64,000 nt of DNA from Lepus europaeus (GCF_033115175.1 NC_084835.1:94671948-94735947); one strand, 5' to 3'; positions 1 to 10,357 are shown, counted from the stretch's first letter. A program made the numbers and translations. Notes: generated by a model from the sequence alone, not told the origin.

Positions 1-199
1 AAGCCAGGAGCCAGAAACTTCTTCCGGGTCTCCCATGCGGGTGCAGGGGCCCAAGGACTTGGGCCATCTTCTGCTGCTTTCCCAGGCCATAGCAGAGAGC
101 TGGATTGGAAGTGGAGCAGCCGGAACTCGAACCAGCACCCATATGAGATGCCGGCACTGCAGGTGGTGGCTTTACCTGCTATGCCACAGCATCAGCCCT
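1..199 (-). mobile_element. CSINE type 1, cut by window edge
   Basis: Antisense C-repeat body from the middle of the element to its 5' end. The diagnostic blocks for the SINE 5' region (cccatatgag..., ctatgccacagc, cagccct) close it at about 199. The 3' tail lies outside the window. It sits in the HAUS1 intron just upstream of the first visible exon. Confidence 0.9.
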
Positions 200-249
200 G
201 ATCAATGTGAAATTATTATGAAGTAATAATTTAATTTTGCTTTTTAAAG

Positions 250-373
250 GGATCTCAAGAAGGCAGAACTGCATCTGTCTATAGAAAGGGCCAAAGTTGA
301 CAGTCGTCTTCAGAACATGGACTTCCTGAAGGCAAAGTCAGAGGAGTTCAGATTTGGCATCAAAGCTGCAGAG
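250..373 (+). CDS. HAUS1: HAUS1 coding exon (about residues 160-200)
   Basis: The acceptor is cttttttaaag before base 250, and base 250 completes a split codon. The frame then runs DLKKAELHLSIERAKVD onward to GIKAAE. The donor at 374 reads gtttgt, which is weak at +3 and +4, so this is the least canonical donor of the set. Confidence 0.95.
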
Positions 374-3300
374 GTTTGTATGAAGGCCAGAGCAGAGTCA
401 GCTTGCCTCAGACTTCCTTCTGACCTCCATCCTCAGAACTAGGCAGTGTTACTAGTTCATTGTCACAACTGAGAGGACCACAGAGAAGACAGGTAACTTG
501 CCAGGGTTACTTAACATCTTAGCTGCTGATCCAGATTCACACTCCGGCATACAGGCGCTGAAGCTAAGGCCTTTAAGCATTGTACCCATCTTGTCACAAA
601 TATGTGAATAGGGGGGTCTAGAAAGGGGTTGCGTGTGGCATCAAAGTGCTTAGATGCGTGTATAAGTGTTCCTCTGTGATTTGTAGTTTCTCTTTACTCT
701 GTTAGATGTTGAAACTTTCATGATGCTCACCTTCAGGACAATATTTTAACTGAGCCCCTGTCTTCATCATTGCAGGAGCAGCTCTCAGCCAGAGGCATGG
801 ACGCTTCTCTGTCTCATCAGTCACTAGTTGCACTGTCGGAGGTGAGCTGCTTGTCTTAGTCCAAGTTCCGCTGAAACAGAACATCACAAACTGAGTAATC
901 TGTAAACAATAGCACCTTCTCTGGCTCCGGGGTCTGAAGGCCGCATCTTGGGAGGGCTTTCTTGCTGAGTCACAACACGTTAGACAGGCAAGTGAACATG
1001 CAAGTATGAGACAGAGAGGAAACTGGGTGGAACTCATGTTTTCTCTCAGGGGCCCACTCCCACTATAACAGCTTTAATCCATTCTTAATCACTTCTTTTT
1101 TATTTTTAAATTTTTTAAAAGATGTATTTATTTAAAAGTCAAAGTTATAGGGAAAGAGAGAGAGGGATCTTCCATCTACCTGTTCACTCCCTAGATGGCT
1201 GAGCCAGGCATGAGCCAGAAGCCTGGAACTCCATCCATGTTTCCCAGTGGTAGGGACCCAAGTACTTGGGCCATTCTCTGCTGCTTTGTCAGGCACATCA
1301 AACTGGATCAGAAGTGGAGCAGCTGGGACTAGGATGCTATGATATTGGATGCTAGCACTGAAGGTGGTGGCAACACAATGCAGCCCCTCCTAATCTCTTA
1401 AGAGTCCCACTGCTTAATATAGTCAGAATAGGGGCTGGCGCCGTGGCTCACTTGGCTAATCCTCCACCTGCGAGGTTGGCATCCCATATGGGCACCGGGT
1501 TCTAGTCCCGGCTGCTCCTCTTCCAATCCAGCTCTCAGTTGTGGCCCAAGAAGGCAGTGAAAGATGGCCCAAGTGCTTGGGCCCCTGCACCTGCATGGGA
1601 GACGAGCAGGAAGCACCTGGCTCCTGGCTTTGGATTGGCGCAGCGCCAGCCATAGTGGCCATTTGGGGGGTGAACCAATGGAAGGAAGACCTTTCTCTCT
1701 GTCTCTCTCTCTCACTGTCTAACTTTATCTGTCAAATAAGTAAAAAAAAAAAAAAAAGAAAAAAAATATATATATAGTCACAATAGCAATTAAATTTCTT
1801 TTTTCTTTTCTTTTTTTTTTTTTTTTAGATTTATTTATTTATTTGAAAGAGAGAGGAGAGGCAGTCTTCCATCTGCTGGTTCACTCCCTAATTGGCAGCA
1901 ACAGCCAGAGCTGCGCCAATCCAAAGCCAGGAGCCAGGAGCTTCTTCCAGGTCTCCCATGTGGGCCCAGGGGCCCAAGGACTTGGGTCTTCTTCTACTGC
2001 TTTCTCAGGCCATAGCAGAGAGCTGGATCAGAAGTGGAGCAGCCAGGATTTGAACCAGCGCCCATATGGGATGCTGACACTGCAAGCGGCAGCTTTACCT
2101 GCTATGCCACTGCACCAGCCCCAGCAATTAAATTTCAACACGACTTTTATAGGGAACATTTTAACCACTGTATTTATTTTAACCTAATTTAACTTTCTTT
2201 AAAATATTATTCCGGGGTGAGCACTTGGGTTGGCAGTTAGCATGCTAGTTAATATGCCTGCATCTCAGAGTGGTTCACACAGAAGTTAAGATGCCATTTG
2301 GGATTCCCTCACCTCAGAATACCTGGATCAAGCCCCAGCTCCTTTGCTTCTTGTCCAGCTTCCTGCTAATGCACACCTGTGAGGCAGTAAATGATGGCTC
2401 AGGTTCCTGGACCCTGTCACCCATGTGGGAAATCCAGATTGAGTTCCAGACTCTTGGCTGCATTTGGCGCATCTCTGGCTCTTGCAGGGATTTGGGACGT
2501 GAACCAGCAGATGAGAGATCACTGTGTGTCTCTGTCTGTCTGCCTTTCCAATAAAATGTAAATAAATAAATAATTTTAAATGCCTGGGTCCCACATCTGA
2601 GTGCCTGGGTTTTTGTTATTGTATTTATTTGTTTAGAAAGAGTTACAAAGAGAGAGAATCTTCCATTCACTGATTCACTCTCCAAATGACTACAATGGCG
2701 AGCACTGGGCTAGGCTAAAGCCAGGAATCAGGAGCTTCGTCCTGGTCTCCTTCATGGGTGGCAGGGGCCCAAACACTTGGACCATCTTCTGCTGCTTGTG
2801 CCAGGCCATCAGCAGGGAGCTGGATCAGAAGTGGAGCAGCCTGGATATGAATCAGCATCTCTCCACCACTGTGCTGGCTGCCTGAGTACCTGCATTTTGA
2901 TTCCCAGTGCTACTCCTGACTCCAGCTTCCTGCTACTGCAGATGCTCAGAGGCAGTAACTGGATGCCTGCCACCCTCATGGGAGACCTGGATTGAATTCC
3001 CAGCTCGTGGGTGCTGGCTTCAGCCCTTCAAGGCCACTGCAGGCATTTGAGGAGTGAACTAGTGGATGGGCTTGTTCTCTCTGTGTCTCTCCCTGTCTCT
3101 CTCTCATCTTAACTCTATCTCACTTCCTGCCTCCCAAATAAGTATTAGTCCTCAATATGCTTTATTATTTCTTACTTTTAGGGCTTTTGTACACTGTTGA
3201 GCTGATTACTTTTCATGTCCACATTATTTATATCTGTATTACCTGCTTGGCTATCCGTATACACACACACACACACACACATTTGGTTTCCTTTTTGTGT

Positions 3301-5879
3301 TACTGTAATCTGCAAACTCTACTGGAGTCAGTTAAAAATTATTGATTTATTTATTAAACAGATTTATTGAGTGTGTGCTAACCATCTAGGTGCGCCTTCT
3401 CTTCTAGTATGCTTTTAAGAATACAGGTCACTAAACTCCTGTAGTTTCCCAATACAATTCTGGGTTTTCAGATTGTGTGAATGTCTTATCTATTTTGGTA
3501 GGAAGAGAGAGAAATAGGGGATTTTATTTTATTATTCTTACTTTTTTCTGTCTGATTCTTGGAATCTAAAGTTGACAATTTATAAATATATATATTTGAG
3601 GCTTTAACTGTTCTTATACATTCTAATCCCTCATGATCACATTGTTTATGTTCTTCACATACTTCCATCTTATTCTTAATCAGTGGGTATATGACATTAC
3701 TATTTTAGCCATCCTATAAGCACTGCTTCCAGTGGAGGTGGGTTTGTCTATCCATTTATTTTTGAAGCTTGTCATTTGATTCAGTGTCCGGAACACCCTA
3801 ATGTCAGTGCTTTCTTATATTTTATTTCACAAACGGGCAATATTTGGTTGCATTGTGAATATCTATTACTCTGTGACTCTGTGTTTTTTCCATCCCCAGA
3901 AACTAGCAGAACTAAAACGACAGACTATACCTTTGAAGAAAAAATTAGAGTCCTATTTAGACTTAATGCCGGTAATTATTCTTGCTTTTTTTTTTTCTTT
4001 TATTTATTTCCCACAGCATTCTGTAAGGGTACTAAATGATCGTGAAAATTGTTTGTGGATTTAAAGTCAGTTGGGGAATCTCAATGTTGGATGTATGTTA
4101 TTTCCTCTGTAAGATTTCTTGCCTTCTGATTGTAGTCCCTTGGAGTCTGAATTGAGGCAGTATAACCTTCCCTTCTTTTGTTTTCCTTTAAAAGAATCCA
4201 TCTCTTGCTCAAGTGAAAATTGAAGAAGCAAAGCGAGAATTAGTAAGTAGTTCCAGTTTTCTGTTTTTCAGATTTTTGTAAAAGAAATGAAATAAATGCT
4301 GAGATAGCTAAGCCCCTCCAGCTTCTTTCCTTCCTCCTCAGAGGTAAACCACAGTCCCAGAGTTGCTGTGTGCCATTTCTATGGATCTTTTAGTACTTTC
4401 TGGGCATGTGTGTATTTGTTTTTTTCCATTAAAAAATACACAGTGGTATTTTATATATCTTTTAATATTTTACTTAGATTTCTCTAGTGGAAAAGAAAGG
4501 TTGACAAATGCAGAATATTCTATGCAAAGATAATTAGCAAAGGCATAAGAGCTGGAAAAATGTAGGACTTTTCCAAACTGTGACAAGTGATGAGGTCCAG
4601 CAGCTTGGGGGTACGTGCTGTAAGACAGGGTGGAGAACTGACTTCAGATGTAAAGGGCACTAAACATAACAAGGGTTGGACTTGGAGGCTATAGGGCACT
4701 TCCTGAACGTTGCTTGAAAAGTCTGTTGATCTTTTTTTTTTTTTTTTAGATTTATTTGTCTGAAAGGCATAGTTAGACAGAGAGGGAGAGATAGAGAACT
4801 CCCATCAGCTGGTTCTCTTCTCAGATGGCTGCAATGGCCAGGTTGGGGAGCCAGGGGCTTCGTGGGGGTCTCCCACAAGCACTTGGGTGATCTCCTGCCG
4901 CTTTCCCAGGTATATTGGGTGGGAGCTGGACTGGAAATGGAGCAGGGGGGAACTTGAACTGGCACCCGTATGGGATGCTGGCATCATAGGTAGTGACTTA
5001 ACCCATTACGCCACAAAACCAGTCCCAAGTCTGTAGATTTTTAGGCTCAAGAGAAATGTGATCAAAGCTACACACTTTTAAAAAATGTGTTTATTTGAAA
5101 GGTAGAGTGACGGAGAGCCTTCCATCTGCTGATTCACTCCCCAAATTCCCACAACAGCTAGGGCTGGGCCAGACTAAAGCCAAAACAAAGAACTCTACTC
5201 CAGGTCTCCCACATGCATGTCAGTAACTCAGATACTTGGACCATCATCTGCTGCCTCTCAGGTGCATTAGGAAAGAGCTGGAGAGGAGGTAGGGGGAGTC
5301 AATCCCAGGCACTTGATATGGGATGTAGGCCCCCGCAGCAGTGTGTTAACCTGCTAAGTTATGCTTTTTGATCAGGCCTGTGCTTTAGGATGATTGTTCT
5401 GTGACCAGTATATAGGATGGGTTAGAGGAGCAAGAAAAAAACTGTGGAAACAATTTGGCCTGCTTTGCAGATGTGAAGTAGTGAGGACAACAGCAGTGAG
5501 AAGTACATTGCTTTAGGGTTAAAGATCAGAATCATCTATTCGTGTATCTTTACACTAATTCATCATCTCAAGGCTCTCCCCCTCAGATGTTTATTAGAAT
5601 CAGTGGAGGAACTGAAAACTTGGGTGAGGAGAGAGATCGGAAGGCAAAGGGGAGGTATAAAGCAAGGGAACGTCTAATGTCTAAAACCACATTTGATATT
5701 TATAGTGGTATCGCAAGATGTTTCTGTTCTAATGTTTTTCTTTTTGCTTCCCTTATTTTAAATAACAGTGGAAGTTACAGCATCTGTTTTATAACTTGTT
5801 TATGGTATTTATGTATTTCTTCTTTTAGGATGCCATTGAAGCTGAACTTACAAAGAAAGTAGACATGATGGAACTGTGA
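250..5879 (+). CDS. HAUS1: HAUS1, 3' half (five coding exons, spliced)
   Basis: HAUS1 (formerly CCDC5) is a coiled-coil subunit of the eight-member augmin/HAUS complex, which recruits gamma-tubulin ring complex to spindle microtubules for branching nucleation and supports centrosome integrity. Joining 250-373, 776-841, 3900-3971, 4195-4242 and 5829-5879 gives one open frame of 119 full codons plus stop. I recognise it as the HAUS1 C-terminus; it includes RGMDASLSHQSLVAL and IPLKKKLESYLDLMP and ends VDMMEL. If the protein is 278 residues as in human, these are about residues 160-278. All junctions have GT/AG ends. The first acceptor splits a codon (phase 2) and the other introns are phase 0. 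The sequence is charged and heptad-like, as expected of a coiled coil. No frameshift or stop is seen, so the gene looks intact here. Earlier exons and the promoter are outside the window. Identification is from memory of the family, not a search. Confidence 0.96.
776..841 (+). CDS. HAUS1: HAUS1 coding exon (about residues 201-222)
   Basis: The acceptor cttcatcattgcag precedes 776. There are 22 codons, EQLSARGMDASL to LVALSE, then a strong gtgagc donor at 842. An antisense MaLR LTR begins only 10 nt into the following intron. Confidence 0.96.
1100..1389 (-). mobile_element. CSINE, old
   Basis: Antisense SINE with A/T-rich tail, tattta box, gatcttccat and ctgctgctttg blocks. It is inserted inside the MaLR LTR; taatcactt before and taatctctt after look like a diverged target duplication. 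Confidence 0.85.
1432..1773 (+). mobile_element. CSINE, mosaic of types 1 and 2
   Basis: Sense copy. The 5' part (gccgtggctcacttggctaatcctcc) and the B-box ggttctagtcc follow type 2, while catcccatatgggcacc is type 1. It therefore looks like an intermediate between the two subfamilies. Flanks atagtcagaatag (1419-1431) and atagtcacaatag (1774-1786) are a 13-bp target duplication with one mismatch. Nested in the MaLR LTR. Confidence 0.93.
1799..2122 (-). mobile_element. CSINE type 1
   Basis: Antisense copy with long poly-T head. The 14-bp target duplication agcaattaaatttc is perfect (1785-1798 and 2123-2136). Third insertion inside the MaLR LTR. Confidence 0.95.
2216..2575 (+). mobile_element. 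CSINE, old, sense
   Basis: Diverged sense copy: ggggtgagcacttggg start, ccagcttcctgctaatgcaca block, tctctgtctgtctgcc run and an aataaataaataat tail. The 5' third is longer than usual and may be two merged fragments. Confidence 0.8.
2615..2885 (-). mobile_element. CSINE, old
   Basis: Antisense copy with gtatttatttgtttag, gaatcttccattcactg, gccatcagcagggagctgg and a degraded 5' end at gtgctggct. Confidence 0.8.
2886..3150 (+). mobile_element. CSINE, old, 5'-truncated
   Basis: Sense 3' part: ctccagcttcctgctactgc, gggagacctggattgaattc, a long tctctctgt run and caaataagta. It abuts the preceding antisense copy. Confidence 0.75.
3259..3281. repeat. (AC)n microsatellite
   Basis: Uninterrupted AC repeat of about 11 units in the HAUS1 intron. 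Confidence 0.95.
3900..3971 (+). CDS. HAUS1: HAUS1 coding exon (about residues 223-246)
   Basis: The acceptor ttttttccatccccag precedes 3900. There are 24 codons, KLAELKRQTIPLKKK to LDLMP, then the gtaatt donor at 3972. The following intron is only 223 nt and ends at 4194. Confidence 0.96.
4195..4242 (+). CDS. HAUS1: HAUS1 coding exon (about residues 247-262)
   Basis: The acceptor tttcctttaaaag precedes 4195. Sixteen codons, NPSLAQVKIEEAKREL, are followed by a near-consensus gtaagt donor at 4243. Confidence 0.96.
4733..5026 (-). mobile_element. CSINE, old
   Basis: Antisense copy in the last HAUS1 intron. Flanks aagtctgttgatct (4719) and aagtctgtagattt (5027) are an imperfect 14-bp target duplication. 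Confidence 0.88.
5078..5380 (-). mobile_element. CSINE, old
   Basis: Antisense copy: tgtgtttatttgaaaggtag, ccttccatctgctg, then a diverged 5' end near ttttgatcaggcct. Confidence 0.78.
5829..5879 (+). CDS. HAUS1: HAUS1 terminal coding exon with stop
   Basis: The acceptor tttcttcttttag precedes 5829. Sixteen codons, DAIEAELTKKVDMMEL, are followed by TGA at 5877-5879. This closes the protein at the usual HAUS1 C-terminus. Confidence 0.96.
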   Translation, partial: DAIEAELTKKVDMMEL

Positions 5880-5888
5880 CCAGAGCCA

Positions 5889-5894
5889 AATAAA
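5889..5894 (+). terminator. HAUS1: HAUS1 polyadenylation signal
   Basis: Canonical AATAAA nine bases after the stop codon. Cleavage would be expected some 10-30 nt further on, giving an unusually short 3'UTR of roughly 25-45 nt. No other well-placed signal is seen before the next repeats. The cleavage site itself is inferred. Confidence 0.85.
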
Positions 5895-5914
5895 CATCCT
5901 TTTCCCTAACAAAG

Positions 5915-6842
5915 TACATTGAGTAGGACTTAAAAGGACTTTTTTTTTTTTTTTTTTGCTCTTGGCATTCCTTTAAAATATAATTTCTATGTTCTTAGAT
6001 GAGATAATAATGTAAATATTGATAGAATGATGGTTTCTGGCTGTGTATTGTATTTTCGTGCTCCAATACAGGTTTCGTATTGAAAAGCATTTCTCTCACT
6101 TGCTTCCTATGTGGCCGGTGATTAAGAATCCTTTAGTAGCTCTGTGATGTTGACATCATGATGCTTGCAGGCATGCACTCATCAGTTCAGCTAAAGAGAA
6201 GGGAGAAGATTCTGCATCTCTAGTTCTGTTTTTCCCACTCTTCTTCTCCAGGGGTTTCCTGTTCTTTCCAGTCAGCTCATCTGCCTGTTTCCAAATGTTA
6301 ATATATGCAGGAATTAGTTTTTGAAAAGCATGACCTTTCAAATCAATAGTAAGAAGACAGGAGCTCAGCAGCGCGGTGCTGGAGCCGTGCTGCACACCTG
6401 AGGTCAGGATAATCCAAAAGATCAAAGGTTGAATTTTTTTAGTATAAAAAAGGACCTCAACGAAATCATAGGGGAGTTTTAATGTTCCCGTTTTTAAATA
6501 ATTATAGAGTCAGAAGCATGACCAATATATAGGAACCACAAATTAAGTGATTGAAATTTTTGAAGATTTGGAAACATTAAAAATTCTTCATAGCAAAATC
6601 TTTCATAGGTAAAGGACGTAACACATGTACGGGAGGGAAGGGAGAGAGGTTTTTTTACTATATAGCTTTTTCATAGTTAAAGTTTTATAGCATACAATTA
6701 AAAAACTTTTTTAAAGATTATCTAAATAACTTTGAAAGGTCCCTATTCTCTCCTTTTCTTTGCTATCAGCCAAAAAGAACATTTGTGTTTTAGAAACTGT
6801 CCCATGTCCTTTAGCCATTTTTGTATTAACTTCTAATCTTTT
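5915..6842. other. Intergenic, no gene seen
   Basis: A/T-rich sequence downstream of HAUS1 with a poly-T run at about 5940-5957. No SINE or convincing exon is seen. Confidence 0.7.
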
Positions 6843-6847
6843 TCTTT

Positions 6848-6903
6848 TTTTATTTTTTAGATTTATATATTTATTTTGAAAGTCAGAGTTACACAGAGAG
6901 AGG

Positions 6904-6935
<32 letters not shown>

Positions 6936-7195
6936 GCCTTCTATCCAATGGTTCACTGCCCAAGTGGCTGCAATGGCCGGAGCTGTGCCGATCTGAAGCC
7001 AGGAGCCAGGAGCTTCTTCTGGGTCTCCCACACGGGTGCAGGGGCCCAAGGACTTAGGCCATCCTCCACTGCTATCCCAGGCCATAGCAGAGAGCTGGAT
7101 CGGAACAGGAGCAGCCAGGTCTCAAACTGGTGCCCTTATGGGATGCCGGAGCTTCAGGCCAGGGCATTAACCCACTGCGCCACAGTGCCGGCCCC
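6848..7195 (-). mobile_element. CSINE type 1
   Basis: Well-preserved antisense copy with a (ga)n stretch, ending gccacagtgccggcccc. tctttttct flanks both ends. Confidence 0.92.
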
Positions 7196-7397
7196 TGGTC
7201 TTTTTCTTAACAATTTTTAGGAGGTCCTTATATATTGACTAACCCAATCTTCTGTGATTTTTGAGTTTTAAATGTTTTCCCAAGTTTTTCATTTGATGTA
7301 ATTCAGTGCTGTTGGTAAAGCAGTTTGGTTGATTCATTGTGAAAATGACCACAATAATTCTCAACCCTTTGTGCTTACCCCTTTGTAATACAACTTT

Positions 7398-7720
7398 TTT
7401 TTAAAAAAAGATTTATTTATTTATTTGAGAGTCAGAGTTACACAGAAAGAGAAGGAGAGGCAGAGAGAGAGAGAGGGAGAGGTCTTCCATCCGCTGGTTC
7501 ACTCCCCAACTGGCCTCAACAAGCAGAGCTGCACTGATCCAAAACCAGGAGTCAGGAGCTTCTTTCAGGCCTCCCATGCAGGTGCTGGGGCCCAAGGACT
7601 TGGGCCATCTTCCACTGCTTTTCTAAGCCATAGCAGAGCGCTAGATCGAAAGTGGAGCAGCCCATATGGGATGCAGGCACTGCAGGCGGTGGCTTTACCC
7701 GCTACGCCCCAGTCAGCCCC
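7398..7720 (-). mobile_element. CSINE type 1
   Basis: Antisense copy with the perfect 14-bp target duplication tgtaatacaacttt at 7384-7397 and 7721-7734. Confidence 0.95.
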
Positions 7721-7774
7721 TGTAATACAACTTTACCACTTCTCCCATCAAGAGGTAGCGTCTAAACAGCAAGA

Positions 7775-7886
7775 CTTCAAAAAGTTTGTGAGAGAGAGAA
7801 TTTAAAGCCAAGTTTATTTTGGTACCAAAAAAATTGAAATCCATGCAACTTTTTCACAATACATGTTTTTCCATAAATTTTTGAAG
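7775..7886. mobile_element. Small element with inverted termini (MITE-like)
   Basis: Begins cttcaaaaagttt and ends aaatttttgaag, so the last 12 bases are close to the inverse of the first 12. At about 112 bp with no coding capacity it resembles a non-autonomous DNA transposon. The interior (ttattttggtaccaaaaaaa, gaaatccatgca) matches an interspersed repeat I have seen in other mammals but cannot name with confidence. Confidence 0.55.
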
Positions 7887-7904
7887 ATTGTCTGGTTAGC
7901 CCTA

Positions 7905-8250
7905 AGACTTGTTTTGGCCAGTGGGATAACAGCAAACCTGACAAAAACAATGTAATAAAACTGATCGTTGGGTATTGGCGCTCACCCTCTTTGATATTTG
8001 GAATTCAGAGACCACCTTGTAAAGAAGCCTGGACAAGTCCATTTCAGGATGAGAAACTACACAGAGCAGAGACAGGTAATTCCATCTTAGCCCTGCTTCC
8101 AGCCCTCAAGTCCAGAGTGGCTTGCGATCACCATGTGAAAGAGGGCTTATTAGACTATTTGGCCCCTCCTGAGCCACCAGGAGACTTCAGAGACCAACTC
8201 CCCGGGTCCACCAGAAACTCAGCTGATTTGGAATAGTAATTACATTTGTA
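7905..8250 (+). mobile_element. Ancient MaLR/MLT1-like LTR fragment
   Basis: Diverged sequence with the order 'gaagcctggacaag', 'gagaaactacacagagcag' and a later 'actcagctgatttggaat'. This follows the middle of MLT1-class LTRs. Orientation is inferred from that order. The family call is tentative. Confidence 0.5.
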
Positions 8251-8259
8251 AAATCCCTT

Positions 8260-10060
8260 ATGCAGCAGCACCTGAAGAGTGCATGACTGAGTAACTGGGA
8301 GAATGTGTATTTGTGCCATGAAATATCTACTGGTGGATCTGAGTGAAGATGGCGGAGTAAGGTGCGCTGTGGCCTGCTGGCCTCTGAGCCAGGGATGCAC
8401 AGCCCCCCGGGAGGCCAAGTGTAGCAGTTGGGCCATGCAGGTTCCTTATCACAGGAAGGACATTTTCCTTGACATTTAGGTGCTTTTTATTCATCTCAAA
8501 AACAAGATTCTGAACTCAAGATCTGGCAGATATTTCTGTGTTGACTCCTAGAGTGGGTAGTCCAACTTCCTTTATCCAGGCTCTCCCTGTTCTTGGAATG
8601 GGGATATTACTTCTTTACACATTACTTCCATGATTTGGCATGGAAAAGGCTGCTTTTCTTCTGTTCCACCTCTCAGATTCTACAGAGAATCCATGGCATA
8701 CAGCTGTCCTGCTGACTTCCCCAGAAAGAAAGAAGCAACTGATGTGAATCTTCTGCTGCAGTTTGCCTAATAAAGAAAATATTTTACACACTGAAGGCTG
8801 ATGTTTAATTTGAAACAGGTGCTTAGGTGGTGGTACTTGCCAGTCTACCTTTTGTTCCAAACAAGACGACCAAATGCAAGTGTGGGTGACTACAGGGCCT
8901 TTAAAATTGTCTTCCAGATTCAGCCACTACTATGATAAGCACAGTTAAGACTGCAGCAGTGTATTCCAAATCTACATTCTAATTTGAAATGAAAAGAGAT
9001 GCTAAAAGTGACATATTTATATATTTGACATCCTGTGACATATTTCCTGGACAAGATCAAAGGTCCAGTTTTGCTGTTAGGGAAGTGTAAAGACGGGATT
9101 TCAAGGTTCATTTTATATGTGAATAAGCCATCACAATTTCTTTTCAAATATACATTTTTACATGTGTAAATCCAATTTTTGGATAAAAAGAGGGGTTTTT
9201 CTCCCAGAGAGGAAAGTTGTTGACTTCTTTCTCAGAAGTCTTGACAGTTGATTTTTTTAAATGTGTTTTCATTTTTCTAAGGACGGACCAGACTGCGCAG
9301 TGGCTAACCCTGTGAATGAATGCTTGGATTTACTTGAAAGGATGCTGAAAGCAGGAGTTTTGTGTCAGTGATGGAACCCTATTCACCACCCTAGATAGGA
9401 GGCTGCTGTGTTATAAATGTCATCATGAGACCGTGTTGCTATGGCTAGAAGAAAAATGGCGTAAGTGGTTTTTCAGTTCAGAAGATATGATGGACCTTAT
9501 AATATAACCTGCCTCCAACTTTAGACATAGAGGAATGAAAAAATGAAAAAAAAAAATTCCATATAATTCCTTTCTCCAAAGAAAAACAAAGATATCTTAT
9601 ATAGCTCCATCTGACATTATGGCATTTTATATTATACCCTGCATTTTTTATAAAAGCATAGATGACTCTCTTAAAAAAAAAAAAAAAAGGAAAAAGAAAT
9701 ATACTGCCCCTTTCCCGCTTTCCAGATCTCGAGTCTCCCTTGAGGCCCACCCTAATGGGAAGCATACTAGAAAGGCAAACCTGTAGACTGTAATTGACTT
9801 TATCCAAGTTGACATATCACAAAGCCATCCCAAACAGTCTTAACTGCTTAATTCCAAGCAGAGCATGTACAAATCACATACAAACAAAAACAAAATCTCA
9901 AAAGCAGAGGGAAAAAAATGCATAGTATAGCTGACAGTGAATTCTTAATAGTGACAATAAGAGCAAAGCCAGCAGAATAATATCTTTAATGTTCTAAAAG
10001 AAAAAAAAATCTATCACCCTAGAAATCTGTATCAAGGAAAAGTATCATTCAAGAATGCAA
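8260..10060. other. Intergenic, mostly single-copy sequence
   Basis: No SINE seen. It holds a YY1-type motif at 8346-8355, an exon-like segment at 9282-9371 (see findings) and A-rich runs at about 9547 and 9673. I recognise no gene. Confidence 0.6.
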
Positions 10061-10063
10061 ATG

Positions 10064-10357
10064 AGGGGTGGGTGTTGGCACAGCAGGTGTAACCACTGCT
10101 TAGGATGCACACATCCCACATCAAGTTCCTGGGATTGAGTCCTGCCTCAGCTTCCAGTTCAACTTCCTGGGAAGCAGCAGATGATGGCTCAAGTATTTGG
10201 GTCCATGCCACCCAAATGGTGAAGTGCCTGACTTTGGCCTGGCCCATCTCTGGTCATTGCAGCCATTTGGGGAATGGACCAGCAGGTGGAAGATTCTCTG
10301 TCTCCTTCTGTCTCTTGTAATTACCTTTCAAATAAATAAATCTTAAAAAATAAAAAA
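10064..10357 (+). mobile_element. CSINE, old, sense
   Basis: ggggtgggtgttggcacagc start, gggaagcagcagatgatggc, then tacctttcaaataaataaat tail. Confidence 0.88.

Larger units (their letters stand above)
852..2172 (-). mobile_element. MaLR (MST/MLT1-type) solo LTR split by three SINEs
   Basis: The + strand starts tgtcttagtcc, the inverse of the MaLR 3' end (ggactaagaca), and continues through the inverse of the 'acccagt...tataacag' tail. Four pieces collinear with the LTR remain: 852-1099, 1390-1431, 1774-1798 and 2123-2172. The last ends near the inverse of the LTR 5' start (aaccatagca-like). The LTR lies in the HAUS1 intron and was interrupted by SINEs at 1100, 1432 and 1799. It is non-coding; no internal retroviral genes are visible. 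The exact subfamily is not assigned. Confidence 0.85.

Noticed and set aside
1543-1777. Many 60-120-codon frames with recurring sequences such as GPSSTAFPGHSREL or MAWESSRRWPKSLGPC
   Set aside because: The same peptides recur dozens of times because they are translations of the C-repeat SINE in either direction; not genes.
6849-7195. Regularly spaced similar segments that could suggest a CRISPR-like array
   Set aside because: The repeats are about 300-bp SINEs at irregular distances and in both orientations, in a vertebrate genome; no short direct repeats with spacers.
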